Shown here: piece after piece, positions 1 to 7,716 of the stretch | Layout: the number at the start of each line of letters is the position of its first letter | Position numbering within the stretch: the first letter of the stretch is position 1 | NCBI RefSeq assembly: GCF_017349295.1 | Contig: NZ_JAFMPK010000032.1 | Coordinates: forward strand, 1-45,451 | Direction: 5' to 3' | DNA from: Myceligenerans salitolerans | GTDB taxonomy: Bacteria > Actinomycetota > Actinomycetes > Actinomycetales > Cellulomonadaceae | DNA length: 45,451 nt | Program-made: the position numbers and the translations under genes | Notes under the pieces: model-generated | Databases searched by the model: none | What the model was told of the DNA's origin: nothing | What the model saw: only the letters and a program-made list of their open reading frames with translations

Positions 1-26
1 GGGGCTTCCCCCCGAATGGTGGACAC
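1..26. repeat. IS3 left terminal inverted repeat
   Basis: The terminal 12 bases (GGGGCTTCCCCC) are identical to the inverted right end, and the inner part ends in TGGACAC at both ends. 23 of 26 bases match. This end lies downstream of orfB. Confidence 0.92.
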
Positions 27-35
27 CTCGGTGTG

Positions 36-929
36 TTAACCAGCAATCGGCATTGTAGTGGCGAGGTGAGTATTCTCGAAATCGATTGGGCTCATGTAGT
101 CGCAGTAGGAGTGTCGTCGTCGCGTGTTGTAGCGGGTGACCCACCGGAACACGGACTTCCTGCACTCCCGGGCCCCGTTCCAGCGGCGTTCACCCTGGAG
201 AGTCTCGCGCTTGAGCGCGGCGTTGAAGCTCTCGGCCAGCGCGTTGTCGGCGCTGGTCCCGACCGCGCCGCGTGACAGGGTCAACCCGTGCCGCCCGGCC
301 GCGGCGAGGAAGTCGTCCGAGCAGTACTGACGGCCGTTGTCGGAGTGGAAAATCGCCCCAGCCAACGAGCCTCGTTCGCGGGCGGCCGCATCGAGGGCCT
401 CGATGACCAGGGTGTCGCGCATGTGGTCGGCGATCTGCCAGCCGACCAGGCGCCGGTTGAAGCAGTCGATCACCGTGGCCAAGTAGAGGAACTGCCCATC
501 CCCGATCGGCAGGTAGGTGATGTCACCGACGTACTTCCGGTTCGGCGCGTCGGCCGTGAAGTCGCGTTCTAGCAGGTCAGGGACCTTCGGGGCGTCCTTG
601 GCCGGGACCGTGGTGCGGACCTTCTTGCGCAGGTGGACCCCCACAACCCCGTGCTCGCGCATCACCCGGGCCACGCGCTTGGCGTTCACCACGACCCCGG
701 CGTCGCGCAGCTCAGCGGTCACCCGCGGGGACCCATAGGTCCCATCGAACTGCGCGGTGATCGCGGACGCCTTCGCGGCCAGATCGGCGTCCGCCGCCAC
801 ACGCTCGGCCCGACGATCAGCGCCATCACGCCACTTGTAGTAGGAAGACCTGCCGATCTGCAGGACCTCACACAGCCGCTTCACCCCGTAGGTGTCATGG
901 AACTCGGCGACGAACTGGAAACGGCTCAC
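36..929 (-). CDS. IS3-family transposase OrfB (DDE integrase domain)
   Basis: Catalytic part of the IS3 transposase, 297 aa. The N-terminal part holds the HTH_21-like segment and the rest is an rve-type integrase core. The catalytic triad is visible: Asp in the DITYLP motif, Asp in HSDNG, and Glu in ALAESF, with exactly 35 residues between the last two. The start is a GTG at 929 that overlaps the orfA stop as GTGA, so re-initiation by translational coupling is likely. OrfB lies in the -1 frame relative to orfA, as usual for IS3, but I see no classic A6G slippery heptamer near the overlap. The full length suggests a functional enzyme. Confidence 0.93.
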   Translation of the reverse strand: MSRFQFVAEFHDTYGVKRLCEVLQIGRSSYYKWRDGADRRAERVAADADLAAKASAITAQFDGTYGSPRVTAELRDAGVVVNAKRVARVMREHGVVGVHLRKKVRTTVPAKDAPKVPDLLERDFTADAPNRKYVGDITYLPIGDGQFLYLATVIDCFNRRLVGWQIADHMRDTLVIEALDAAARERGSLAGAIFHSDNGRQYCSDDFLAAAGRHGLTLSRGAVGTSADNALAESFNAALKRETLQGERRWNGARECRKSVFRWVTRYNTRRRHSYCDYMSPIDFENTHLATTMPIAG

Positions 930-1270
930 CAGGTCGTCTCGCCCGCGAAATACTTCGCCGCCTTGCGCAGGATCTCCCGCTCGGTCTCCAGCAGTGACTT
1001 GTCCGCCCGCAACCGCTTGACCTCCGCGCGCAGCCGCTCCAGCTCCTCAGCCGCCGTCTCAGGCACCCCCGCCCCGCTCGACCCACCGCCGTCATCGGCC
1101 CGACCAGCCGCCGTCGGCGACGTCACACCAGCGGCCTGCAACCACCTCGACAGGGTTCCCTCGTGAACTCCCAGGTCAGCAGCGATCTCCTTGATCGTCG
1201 CCCCCGGCGTGGAGGAGTACAGCTCGACAGCGTCGGCCTTGAACTCCTCCGGATAGAACTTCCGCACCAT
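926..1270 (-). CDS. IS3-family transposase OrfA (HTH DNA-binding)
   Basis: 114-aa first frame of the IS3 element. The N-terminal ~55 residues form the HTH_Tnp_1 helix-turn-helix (KEIAADLGVHEGTLSRWL region) that recognises the terminal repeats. A Glu/Arg/Leu-rich segment at about residues 75-105 looks like the leucine-zipper coiled coil used for multimerisation. The start ATG at 1270 lies 48 bp inside the right inverted repeat. The stop overlaps the orfB GTG start. Confidence 0.92.
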   Translation of the reverse strand: MVRKFYPEEFKADAVELYSSTPGATIKEIAADLGVHEGTLSRWLQAAGVTSPTAAGRADDGGGSSGAGVPETAAEELERLRAEVKRLRADKSLLETEREILRKAAKYFAGETTW

Positions 1271-1317
1271 GACGGTGAACTCGCTTCCTCCGGACCAAAC
1301 CAGGTCCAGTCTCTCGC

Positions 1318-1343
1318 GTGTCCACTACTCAGGGGGAAGCCCC
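1318..1343. repeat. IS3 right terminal inverted repeat
   Basis: Read as the reverse complement, it begins GGGGCTTCCCCC and ends GTGGACAC, pairing with bases 1-26 with three mismatches. This end is upstream of orfA and abuts the interrupted methyltransferase at 1344. Confidence 0.92.
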
Positions 1344-2123
1344 GGTGAAGAACTCTTCGCGCACGGTCGCCGCGGGGAGGCCGCACGGCTCGCCGCTCTG
1401 GCCGCGGCGCTGGATGGCAGCACGTTCAGGTGGCTGGAGCGGCTACCGATGCTCCCGCACTGGCGATGCCTTGACATCGGCACCGGGATCGGCACGGTAG
1501 CGACCTGGTTGTCGCGGCGCTGCCCCGACGGCCGGGTCGTGGCCACCGACCGCGACTGCGCCCTGCTGCCACCCGCAGCGGAACGCGACTGGGAAGCGCT
1601 CGAACACGACGTGACCACCGACGACTTCCCCAACAGGTCGTTCGACCTGATCCATATTCGGTGGGTGCTGTCTCACCTGCGCGACCGTGAAGCCGTACTG
1701 GCCCGAATCGTACGGTGGCTCGCACCCGGCGGCTGGATCCTGATCCAGGACCTCGACCGGTTCCCCATCGCCTCCTCACCCGACCCGGTCTACCGAAAAG
1801 TCAGCGAAGCGATGTGCGACGCGGTGGAGGCCAGAATCGGCACCGACACCTCATGGGCACGCACCTTTCCAGCCCCACTTCGGCGCGCCGGCCTGGTCGA
1901 CGTCGACACCGAGGCGCACGTCGCCCCGACCGGAGCCACGGCGATGGGCCGATTCTGGCTGGGCAGTACCGACCAACTGCGGGGAGATCTGCTCGACCAG
2001 TTCGCCGTCACCGAACCAGAGCTGAAGCACGTGCGCGAACAGATGGTGAACCCGAGCTATCGCGACTTCGCGCTGGCGTCGGTCGCAGCATGGGGCCGCC
2101 GCCCCTCACCCCGTCACGCTTGA
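1344..2123 (+). pseudogene. Class I SAM-dependent methyltransferase, 5' end cut off by the IS
   Basis: The frame encodes a methyltransferase with motif I DIGTGIG, an acidic residue at the end of strand 2 (ATDRD), and a motif IV/post-I region (DLIHIRWVLSHL) followed by LAPGGW. The C-terminus (AAWGRRP) looks complete. Relatives of this type begin roughly 10 residues before the first residue encoded here, so the IS removed the native start and a few N-terminal residues but left the Rossmann core intact. The frame stays open into the IS up to an ATG at 1269, giving a possible 284-aa hybrid whose first 25 residues come from IS DNA. It may therefore still be expressed. The substrate cannot be told from sequence; small molecules are typical of the family. 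Confidence 0.78.
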
Positions 2124-2182
2124 ACTATCCACGAAGCCTGCGAACACCCCACCGCCACATGTCAGGGCAGCCCCGTGATCAC

Positions 2183-2214
2183 GTACGAGCATCAGGTACG
2201 AGCATGCGCATGCT
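2183..2214. repeat. Short direct repeat and 14-bp palindrome at convergent gene ends
   Basis: GTACGAGCAT occurs twice (2183-2192 and 2196-2205, period 13). The second copy runs into the perfect palindrome AGCATGCGCATGCT (2201-2214). It spans the last codons and stop of the AraC-type gene, facing the end of the methyltransferase. It could act as a weak bidirectional terminator or be a repeat scar; no U-run is present. Confidence 0.55.
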
Positions 2215-3196
2215 TGAGCGTCTCGCCCGGCCGCTCACCGTACCGATTGCGGTACTCGGCAGCGAACCGGCCGATATTGCTGTAACCCCAACGGGCGGCC
2301 ACCTCGCTCACCGACGCCGCACCGCCCCGAAGGTCGGCACGAGCCCGCTTCAAGCGCGCCGAACGAAGGTACTCCCCCGGCGTCGAATCGAGATAACGCC
2401 GGAACCCCGCCTGCAGCGCCCGCGCACTGGCCCCCACATCGCGGGCGAGCTCAGCGATCGAAGACACGGCGTCGGGCCGCTCCTCAATCAGCTCGACCGC
2501 CCTGCGCACCTGCTGCGGACCCAAGGATCGTGTCCGCCCGGTCAGCGCATCGGTGTAGTTGTGCCTCTGCACCGTCAGGAGCCCCGTCGTCACGACATGC
2601 TCGACCGCATCGCTCGACATCGCCTGCTCGACCAAGTTGTCCTCAAAAGCTAGATCCGAGGCCAGATGGCTCACATAGCCCCACCAGCTCCGACCCAGGC
2701 CCCGGGTCAGATCCATCGCCGCATGGAATCGGATCGGATGGTCCAGTGGCGCGTCGAGCAGGTCCCGCAACTCCGCCTCGAGCGCCGACCGCTCGATCCG
2801 GACCACCAGATAGGTGCTCGTTGCGGCCAGTTCCAACGACAGGTGCCTCATCGGGTCCGGAACACAGGCCAGCCCTGGGTGCACGTCCACGCGATCCGTC
2901 CCGGAGGTGAACACGTCGGCTCCGATCAGCGGGACGTGTACCAGATAGAACGACTCCAGCTCGCCGGGCGTAACCGTTACCTCGGCCCCGTACTGCATGT
3001 AGTTAAACGATGTCGTCCGCAGCCGCGCACTGTGTAGCCGCGCGTCCAGCACCCGGTCGACTCCAGTGGGTTCGAGCCGATGCGGGCAGAACAGCCGAGT
3101 GCTCTCCTCAGCCATCTCATCTACATCGGCGGTACGCAGCAACTCGTGCCGGTGCAACGGAAGCGAACCGTGTTGAGATTGATCGAGCTGTGACAT
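2192..3196 (-). CDS. AraC-family transcriptional regulator
   Basis: 334-aa cytoplasmic DNA-binding protein. The N-terminal ~200 residues resemble the AraC_binding_2 (cupin-like) sensory domain. The C-terminal ~100 residues hold the paired AraC helix-turn-helix: first helix SIAELARDVGASARALQAGF, second VSEVAARWGYSNIGRFAAEY, ending in the typical YRNRYGERPGETL. The start is placed at the ATG at 3196 because AGGAG sits 10 nt upstream; the frame extends 30 codons further, but that extension has no ribosome site. No clear target gene is adjacent: the nearest downstream gene is convergent and disrupted. AraC_binding_2 regulators often control uptake or catabolism of small aromatic or amine compounds, but the ligand here is unknown. 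Confidence 0.9.
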   Translation of the reverse strand: MSQLDQSQHGSLPLHRHELLRTADVDEMAEESTRLFCPHRLEPTGVDRVLDARLHSARLRTTSFNYMQYGAEVTVTPGELESFYLVHVPLIGADVFTSGTDRVDVHPGLACVPDPMRHLSLELAATSTYLVVRIERSALEAELRDLLDAPLDHPIRFHAAMDLTRGLGRSWWGYVSHLASDLAFEDNLVEQAMSSDAVEHVVTTGLLTVQRHNYTDALTGRTRSLGPQQVRRAVELIEERPDAVSSIAELARDVGASARALQAGFRRYLDSTPGEYLRSARLKRARADLRGGAASVSEVAARWGYSNIGRFAAEYRNRYGERPGETLKHAHART

Positions 3197-3332
3197 CGTC
3201 GATGTGCTCCTGCCGTGATCGATCCACGCCCCCTCATCGCGGCAAGCCAACGCACGGTATGAGTGTAAACGCGAAGAACCGGGCACGCACCCATTCCGTC
3301 AGGATCAGCAGATTTCGTGCCGACCGATCAGG

Positions 3333-3458
3333 GCCTTCCGCCTGGCGGGCTGGTCGATCGCCGACCACATGCACACACAGCTCGTCGCCGACGCGCTCCA
3401 GGCCGCCGCGGCCGAGCGTGGTTCGCCGGCCGGAGCGATCTTCCACAGCGACCACGGG
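3333..3458 (+). pseudogene. Remnant of an IS3-type transposase (integrase core fragment)
   Basis: About 42 codons in one frame match the middle of an OrfB integrase core: GWSIADHM is followed by an Ala-rich stretch and AGAIFHSDHG. The intact OrfB at 36-929 has GWQIADHM and AGAIFHSDNG in the same order and spacing. The match begins near LAGW and stops abruptly right after the catalytic-Asp motif; no upstream or downstream transposase sequence remains. It lies on the opposite strand to the intact IS and differs at many residues, so it is an older, independent insertion rather than a copy of the first element. Confidence 0.82.
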
Positions 3459-3635
3459 CCCAGGACAGTTCCCGCTCAGGTCGGCGGGTGCGGGTGCCAG
3501 GGTGCCCCCTGGGTCGGTGGGCGGCCGCATCCGGGCCGGCCACGAAAGGTCGGCCCGAACCCACATTTCCTCCGCCGCCCTGTCTGCTCACCAGCAGCAC
3601 CGGGGATCCGGGGGCCCGGCCCCCCGGGGCGGGGC

Positions 3636-3654
3636 GTGGGGGCTCCGCCCCCAC
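3636..3654. repeat. GC-rich hairpin
   Basis: Perfect 8-bp inverted repeat GTGGGGGC / GCCCCCAC around the loop TCC. It lies between the IS remnant and the tRNA terminator. It could be an extra terminator or the scar of a mobile element end. Confidence 0.5.
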
Positions 3655-3665
3655 ACAACATGACG

Positions 3666-3698
3666 AGACGGCGTGGCCCGAAAGGGCACACGCCGTCT
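3666..3698 (-). terminator. Terminator hairpin downstream of tRNA-Leu
   Basis: The 10-bp stem AGACGGCGTG / CACGCCGTCT continues, past one bulged base, into GCCC / GGGC capped by a four-base GAAA loop (written on the + strand). It begins 10 nt beyond the tRNA 3' end on the tRNA strand. A U-run is absent, which is common in high-GC actinobacteria. Confidence 0.75.
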
Positions 3699-3707
3699 GT
3701 CGTCGAG

Positions 3708-3793
3708 TGTCCGAGAGGGGACTTGAACCCCTACGCCCTAATACGGGCACTAGCACCTCAAGCTAGCGCGTCTACCAATTCCGCCACCCGGAC
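3708..3793 (-). tRNA. tRNA-Leu (anticodon GAG)
   Basis: An 86-nt class II tRNA on the minus strand. The acceptor stem pairs GTCCGGG with CTCGGAC (one G-T wobble) and is followed by discriminator A. The anticodon arm is CTAGC-TTGAGGT-GCTAG, giving anticodon GAG (reads CUU/CUC). A long variable arm and a T arm with GGTTCAAGTCC are present. CCA is not encoded. A stem-loop terminator follows immediately. Transposon debris lies downstream of it. Confidence 0.95.
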
Positions 3794-3838
3794 AGGTGGA
3801 CCGGCCCGGCCCTTGCGGCGCCGTTCCGGTGCGGAAAA

Positions 3839-3844
3839 AACATA
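3839..3844 (-). promoter_or_regulatory. Possible -10 element of the tRNA-Leu promoter
   Basis: On the minus strand TATGTT lies about 45 nt upstream of the mature tRNA 5' end, in an otherwise very GC-rich stretch. No convincing -35 box is seen at 16-18 nt, so this is a weak call. Confidence 0.35.
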
Positions 3845-4020
3845 GCACGAACCGGGCGCGAACTTCGCATCGATAGGGATGTGACCTGTGCCGCTCCCCG
3901 CCGCCCCGGCGTCGTGGCCCGCGCGGTGGCGACCTGCCGCCGCGCGCACGACGATGGAACGGAGCTGACCCAGGGCCGACCCGGTCGGCCCGCCGAGATG
4001 GCCGGAAGAGAGGACCCGCA

Positions 4021-4530
4021 ATGTCCCCGAAGCTGCCCCGCTACACCGTCCCGTCCCTCACGCCCGAGGAGGGCGGCAAGGTCGCCGGGATCCTGCAGGA
4101 ACGCCTGCACGCCCTGAACGACCTGCACCTGACTCTCAAGCACGTGCACTGGAACGTGGTGGGCCCGCACTTCATCGGCGTCCACGAGATGCTGGACCCG
4201 CAGGTCGAGGCGGTTCGCGCGATGGTCGACCAGATCGCCGAACGCATCGCGACGCTGGGTGCCGTCCCGATCGGTACGCCCGCGGCCCTTGTCGCGGCGC
4301 GCAGCTGGGACGACTACAAGCTGGGCCGCGCCCCGGCGATCGAGCACCTGGGCGAGCTGGACCATGTCTACGACGGCGTCATCACGTCCCACCGCGAGGC
4401 CGCCGAGAAGACGGCAGGCCTGGATGACGTCACGAACGATCTGCTCATCGGCCACCTTCACGACCTCGAGCAGTTCCACTGGTTCGTCCGCGCCCATCTG
4501 GAGTCGGCATCGGGCGCGCTCCCGGAGTGA
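4021..4530 (+). CDS. dps: Dps-family ferritin-like DNA-protection protein
   Basis: 169-aa Dps/miniferritin. The protein forms a dodecamer that oxidises Fe(II) with peroxide, stores iron and shields DNA during stress and starvation. The family signature KHVHWNVVGPHF (about residues 40-51) followed by GVHEMLD, and later DQIAERI near residue 70, supplies the His/Asp/Glu ligands of the inter-subunit ferroxidase site. Length is typical and no C-terminal extension is seen. The start ATG has a purine-rich AGAGAGGA about 6-8 nt upstream. The gene stands alone on the + strand between tRNA-Leu and a PAS-ANTAR gene, with about 230 nt of non-coding DNA on each side. Confidence 0.94.
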   Translation: MSPKLPRYTVPSLTPEEGGKVAGILQERLHALNDLHLTLKHVHWNVVGPHFIGVHEMLDPQVEAVRAMVDQIAERIATLGAVPIGTPAALVAARSWDDYKLGRAPAIEHLGELDHVYDGVITSHREAAEKTAGLDDVTNDLLIGHLHDLEQFHWFVRAHLESASGALPE

Positions 4531-4638
4531 CCGAGCCCGCCGCCCGTTCATGACCGCGGGCTGAGGGGCGGCCCGGACCGCCAGGCCACGCCGGGGGGGG
4601 CGCCGAGCGCGCGGCGCCACCCGGCTCGACCTATGTGA

Positions 4639-4712
4639 GAACCGTGTGTCGGTTCCGCGCAGGCAGCATGGTTCCTCGCTTCTCCGCGCCGACTTGGATA
4701 CGTTGGCAACGT
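4639..4712 (+). promoter_or_regulatory. Two small palindromes upstream of PAS-ANTAR gene
   Basis: GAACCG-TGTGT-CGGTTC (4639-4655) forms a 6-bp hairpin, and ACGTT-GGC-AACGT (4700-4712) is a second inverted repeat. Both lie 50-120 nt before the ATG at 4761. They could be operator sites or leader-RNA hairpins; nothing in sequence settles which. Confidence 0.4.
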
Positions 4713-4760
4713 GGTCGAGCAGGGGCCATCAACAGGCTGAGCACTGTCGATGGAGCAACC

Positions 4761-5414
4761 ATGCGCGATTCCGTCCCTGTCCCACTCCCCGCCCCAGTCT
4801 CCGACCGCCTGACCATGGGCAGCGCCACCCCCGTCGGGCGGTTCGCCGCCGATCTCTCCACCGGTCGATGGCGGTGGTCGGACGAGACCTACCGCATCCA
4901 CGGCTTCGAGCCCTCCGAGGTGGTTCCGAGTACCGCCGTCGTGCTCGCGCACACCCACCCGGACCACCGTGAGCGGGTTCGGGGCGTCCTCGACCACGCC
5001 GTACGCACCGATGAGCCCTTCGCCACCGTGCACCGCATCATCGACGCCGATGGGCGCGACCACGTCGTCTCGGTGGTCGGTGAGGCACGGCCGGGGCCTT
5101 CCGAGTCGTCCCACGAGGTCACGGGTTACGTGCAGGACCTGACGAGCACGGTCAAGGAGTTCGCCGCCGAGCAGGCCGACGAGTCCATCCGGGCCGCCGC
5201 CCGCAGCCGCCGCGACGTCGAGCAGGCCAAGGCGATCGTCGCGATGCTCCTGGACGTGGACGACGACGTCGCGTTCGGGGTGCTGCGCCACGAGTCCGAC
5301 GTCACCAACACCCCGGTCCGGGAACTCTCCCAGGACCTGGTGGCTCGCGCCCGTGAGACGGGGCGCGACTACTGCCTCTCCCCCGACCTCCTGCCCCGCC
5401 TGCTCCGCTCGTGA
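4761..5414 (+). CDS. PAS-ANTAR domain regulator (first of three)
   Basis: 217-aa cytoplasmic protein. Residues ~25-135 form a PAS domain with the features RWRWSDETYRIHGF and HPDHRERV. Residues ~142-200 form an ANTAR RNA-binding domain containing the hallmark DVEQAKAIVAMLL helix. ANTAR proteins bind paired hairpins in nascent RNA and prevent termination; the PAS part presumably senses a ligand or redox signal. The start is set at the ATG 4761, which has GGAG 6 nt upstream; the open frame extends 42 codons further without a ribosome site. It is followed 10 bp later by a membrane-protein gene, so the two may be co-transcribed. Two paralogues lie at 10330-11106 and 27887-28573. Confidence 0.88.
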   Translation: MRDSVPVPLPAPVSDRLTMGSATPVGRFAADLSTGRWRWSDETYRIHGFEPSEVVPSTAVVLAHTHPDHRERVRGVLDHAVRTDEPFATVHRIIDADGRDHVVSVVGEARPGPSESSHEVTGYVQDLTSTVKEFAAEQADESIRAAARSRRDVEQAKAIVAMLLDVDDDVAFGVLRHESDVTNTPVRELSQDLVARARETGRDYCLSPDLLPRLLRS

Positions 5415-5424
5415 CGCCGGCCGG

Positions 5425-6537
5425 ATGCCGCCGCACCACACCATGACACGACGACGCGAACCCGGCCGCCCCCCGGAGAAGTCCGGGAGCCGCCTGCTCA
5501 CGATGCTGTGGCACCCGCGGTGGGGGCTCGCGGCGCGGGGTGCGGTCGCCGCCTCGCTCGCCTGGCTCGCCGGTGAGCTCGCGCCGGCGCCCTTGTCCGA
5601 CTACGCCTACTACGCGCCCCTGGGGGCGGTGGCGGCGACGTCGAGCACGACGATCCGGTCGGCACGGGAGTCCGCGCACGCGATGCTCGCCGTGCTGCTG
5701 GGCGCCGCGATCGCGCTCGGCGTCGACGTCCTGGCGCTGCCCGGCACCCTCGCGGTGGGCCTCGTGGTGGCACTCACCCTGCTGTTCGCCGGATGGCGTG
5801 CGCTCGGCGAGATGGGCAGCTGGGTGGTCACCTCCGGCCTGTTCGTGCTGCTGCTCGGCAGCGCGCACGACCTCGAGTACCCGCTCGCGTTCGCCGGGCT
5901 GCTCTCCGCCGGCGCGTTGATCGGTGTCGTGCTCAACCTGATCGCGCCTCCGCTGCCGCTCGCGCCGTCCGACGTCGCCCTCGGCCGGCTGCGCGGGGCG
6001 CTGGTCGACCAGCTCGACGCCCTCGCGTCCCAGCTGGAGTCGCACGGTCCGCTCGTGGCGGACGAGTGGGAGGACCGGCGCCGCGCCCTGGTACCGACGC
6101 TCCACCGCGCGCAGGACGCCGTCTCGCATCTGCAGGAGGCGATGCGCGCCAACCGCCGCGTGCGTCGCTTCCACGACCGCACCACGGCCCAGATCCGGCG
6201 TGCGGAGCAGCTCAGCAGATCGGCGGACGTCGTCGACGACGTCGTGCGGCTCCTGGCGGACTGGGAGCGCCAGGATCTCACCGAGGTCGCGTTCGGGCCG
6301 GACCTGCGCCCCCGGCTCGCCGCGGCGCTGCGGGCCTACGCCAGGGCCGTGGAGGCGGCGGCACCGGACGAGGAGGACGAGGCCTCCGAGGTGGCCCTGT
6401 CCCGGTTCACCGACGCCGTCAGGACGTTGAGCGAGGACGTCGAGGCCGCTTCCCGCACACCGGGTCACCGCTACTTCGTGGCCGCCGCCTTGATCGTGGT
6501 GCTCTGGCGGGGCGGCGACACGCTCACCTCCCGGTGA
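5425..6537 (+). CDS. Aromatic-acid-exporter/FUSC-like integral membrane protein
   Basis: 370-aa protein. The N-terminal ~165 residues contain several hydrophobic segments, including a LAVGLVVALTLLFAGW-type helix. A long charged, helical cytoplasmic region follows (about residues 175-345), and one hydrophobic helix (YFVAAALIVVLW) sits at the C-terminus. This half-size layout with a short membrane domain and a soluble helical domain resembles the ArAE/FUSC-like exporters for aromatic acids or other small organic anions. The start is uncertain: ATG 5425 is used, ATG 5443 is equally possible, and neither has a strong ribosome site. The close spacing to the preceding PAS-ANTAR gene suggests coupling. 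Substrate unknown. Confidence 0.72.
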   Translation: MPPHHTMTRRREPGRPPEKSGSRLLTMLWHPRWGLAARGAVAASLAWLAGELAPAPLSDYAYYAPLGAVAATSSTTIRSARESAHAMLAVLLGAAIALGVDVLALPGTLAVGLVVALTLLFAGWRALGEMGSWVVTSGLFVLLLGSAHDLEYPLAFAGLLSAGALIGVVLNLIAPPLPLAPSDVALGRLRGALVDQLDALASQLESHGPLVADEWEDRRRALVPTLHRAQDAVSHLQEAMRANRRVRRFHDRTTAQIRRAEQLSRSADVVDDVVRLLADWERQDLTEVAFGPDLRPRLAAALRAYARAVEAAAPDEEDEASEVALSRFTDAVRTLSEDVEAASRTPGHRYFVAAALIVVLWRGGDTLTSR

Positions 6538-6543
6538 CGAGTG

Positions 6544-6617
6544 CCGCCGCCCCGCGGACGGCCCGACGAGGTGAGCGCGCCCGCCCGCCGGCTTCGTGAG
6601 CGTGCCCGGGGCGGCGG
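6544..6617. terminator. Possible bidirectional terminator between convergent genes
   Basis: CCGCCGCCCCG (6544-6554) pairs perfectly with CGGGGCGGCGG (6607-6617) across a 52-nt loop, between two convergent genes. The long loop makes this only a weak candidate. Confidence 0.3.
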
Positions 6618-6632
6618 TCCGCGCCGGGCGGC

Positions 6633-7595
6633 TCAGAGCGCGCGGATCCGGTCGGCCAGCGGCCCGGCCGCCTCGGCGAGGAAGCGCTCCTGGTGGTGGT
6701 CGCCGATCTGGATGATCGCCAGGTCGGTGAATCCCGCGTCGAGGAACGGCCGGGCGCTCTCGGCGAGCTTGTCCAGGTCGGGGCCGCACGCGATCGACGC
6801 CGCGACGTCCTCGTGGCGCACGAACCGCGTCGCGGCCGAGAACCCCGCGGGCGTCGGCAGGTCCGCGTTCACCGACCAGCCGCCTCCGAACCAGCGGAAC
6901 TCGCGGTGGGCACGTTCGACCGCCGCCTGCTCGTCGGGATCCCAGCACACCGGCAGCTGGCCGTACACCCGGGAGCCGCCGGGGTGCCCGTCGGACCAGC
7001 CACGCACGACCTCGCCGTCGGGCATCGCCTGGACCAGGTGGTCCGCGATCGGGGCGAACCGTTCGACCCCCCGGTCCCCGGACAGCGCGACGCCGATCTC
7101 GACACCGACGTCGGGGACGTCCCACAGGCGTGCGGAGTCGACACGGAAGTGGTCGCCCTCCCAGGTCACCAGCTCACCGGTGAAGAGCTCCCGGATGATG
7201 TGCATCGCTTCCTCGAGGAGGTCCTGACGCACCTCGATGCTGGGCCAGCCCTCGCCGACGACGTGCTCGTTCAGGTTCTCGCCGCTGCCCAGCCCCAGGG
7301 TGAACCGGCCGTCGGCCAGGAGCTGCAGCGTCGCCGCCTGCTGGGCCACCACCGCGGGGTGGTACCGCATGGTGGGGCAGGTCACGAAGGTCATCAGCTC
7401 GACGTCACGGGTCGCCTGGGCCACGGCCCCGAGCAGCACCCAGGCGTTGGGTGCGTGTCCCTGCTCCGTGAGCCACGGGGTGTAGTGATCGCTCGACAGC
7501 TCGAAGTCGAAGCCGGCCTCCTCCGCTGCGACGGCGTATCGCAGCAGCTCGCGTGGACCGCTCTGCTCGGTCATGAGGGTGTATCCGACGCGCAT
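6633..7595 (-). CDS. Luciferase-like F420-dependent oxidoreductase (G6PDH-type family)
   Basis: 320-aa TIM-barrel enzyme of the luciferase-like monooxygenase superfamily. The N-terminus MRVGYTL, the segment ELSSDHYTPW, the GHAPNAWVLLGAVAQAT strand and the LGLGSGENLNEH motif match the F420-dependent glucose-6-phosphate-dehydrogenase-type family, whose members transfer hydride to or from coenzyme F420. Actual substrates of non-Fgd members are mostly unknown. The start ATG at 7595 is chosen because AAGGAG lies 6 nt upstream; the open frame runs much further but is then antisense to the lipoprotein and NRAMP-like genes. It is a single gene, divergent from the lipoprotein operon and convergent with the exporter-like gene. 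Confidence 0.88.
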   Translation of the reverse strand: MRVGYTLMTEQSGPRELLRYAVAAEEAGFDFELSSDHYTPWLTEQGHAPNAWVLLGAVAQATRDVELMTFVTCPTMRYHPAVVAQQAATLQLLADGRFTLGLGSGENLNEHVVGEGWPSIEVRQDLLEEAMHIIRELFTGELVTWEGDHFRVDSARLWDVPDVGVEIGVALSGDRGVERFAPIADHLVQAMPDGEVVRGWSDGHPGGSRVYGQLPVCWDPDEQAAVERAHREFRWFGGGWSVNADLPTPAGFSAATRFVRHEDVAASIACGPDLDKLAESARPFLDAGFTDLAIIQIGDHHQERFLAEAAGPLADRIRAL

Positions 7596-7716
7596 GATCT
7601 GCTCCTTGCCGCGTGTGCCGGGAACGTACGCCTTCGACCATAGGCAGGCCCGTGGCCACTCGCCCGTCCCACAGTCCCGGCGTGCGAGCGCTGTCGTCGC
7701 GCGGCACGATGCGGCC

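Larger units (their letters stand above)
1..1343 (-). mobile_element. Complete IS3-family insertion sequence
   Basis: A 1343-bp element bounded by 26-bp imperfect terminal inverted repeats (23 of 26 positions match) carries two overlapping transposase frames, orfA and orfB, both on the minus strand. Length, two-frame layout and the D,D-35-E catalytic triad in orfB fit the IS3 family. Both frames are open from start to stop, so the element looks potentially active. Its outer left end coincides with base 1 of the window, so the target-site duplication cannot be checked. The right end is fused to the truncated 5' end of a methyltransferase gene. Confidence 0.93.
3197..3707. other. Gene-free stretch with IS debris between AraC gene and tRNA-Leu
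   Basis: About 510 bp without a credible intact gene. It contains the AraC promoter side, a 126-bp fragment of an IS3 transposase (3333-3458), very GC-rich inverted repeats around 3605-3654, and the tRNA terminator hairpin (3666-3698). Open frames here lack ribosome sites and family resemblance. The mix of debris and a tRNA fits an insertion-prone spot. Confidence 0.7.

Noticed and set aside
926-935. Programmed -1 frameshift site for an OrfAB fusion
   Set aside because: No A6G-type slippery heptamer is visible near the overlap; the GTGA stop/start overlap suggests coupling instead, so no fusion protein is annotated.
3197-3332. Small open frames between the AraC gene and the IS remnant
   Set aside because: No ribosome sites, no recognisable domains, and biased composition typical of GC-rich shadow frames.
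3700-3730. tRNA-Leu 3' end as an att site of an integrated element
   Set aside because: I found no second copy of the tRNA 3' end and no integrase gene in the window.
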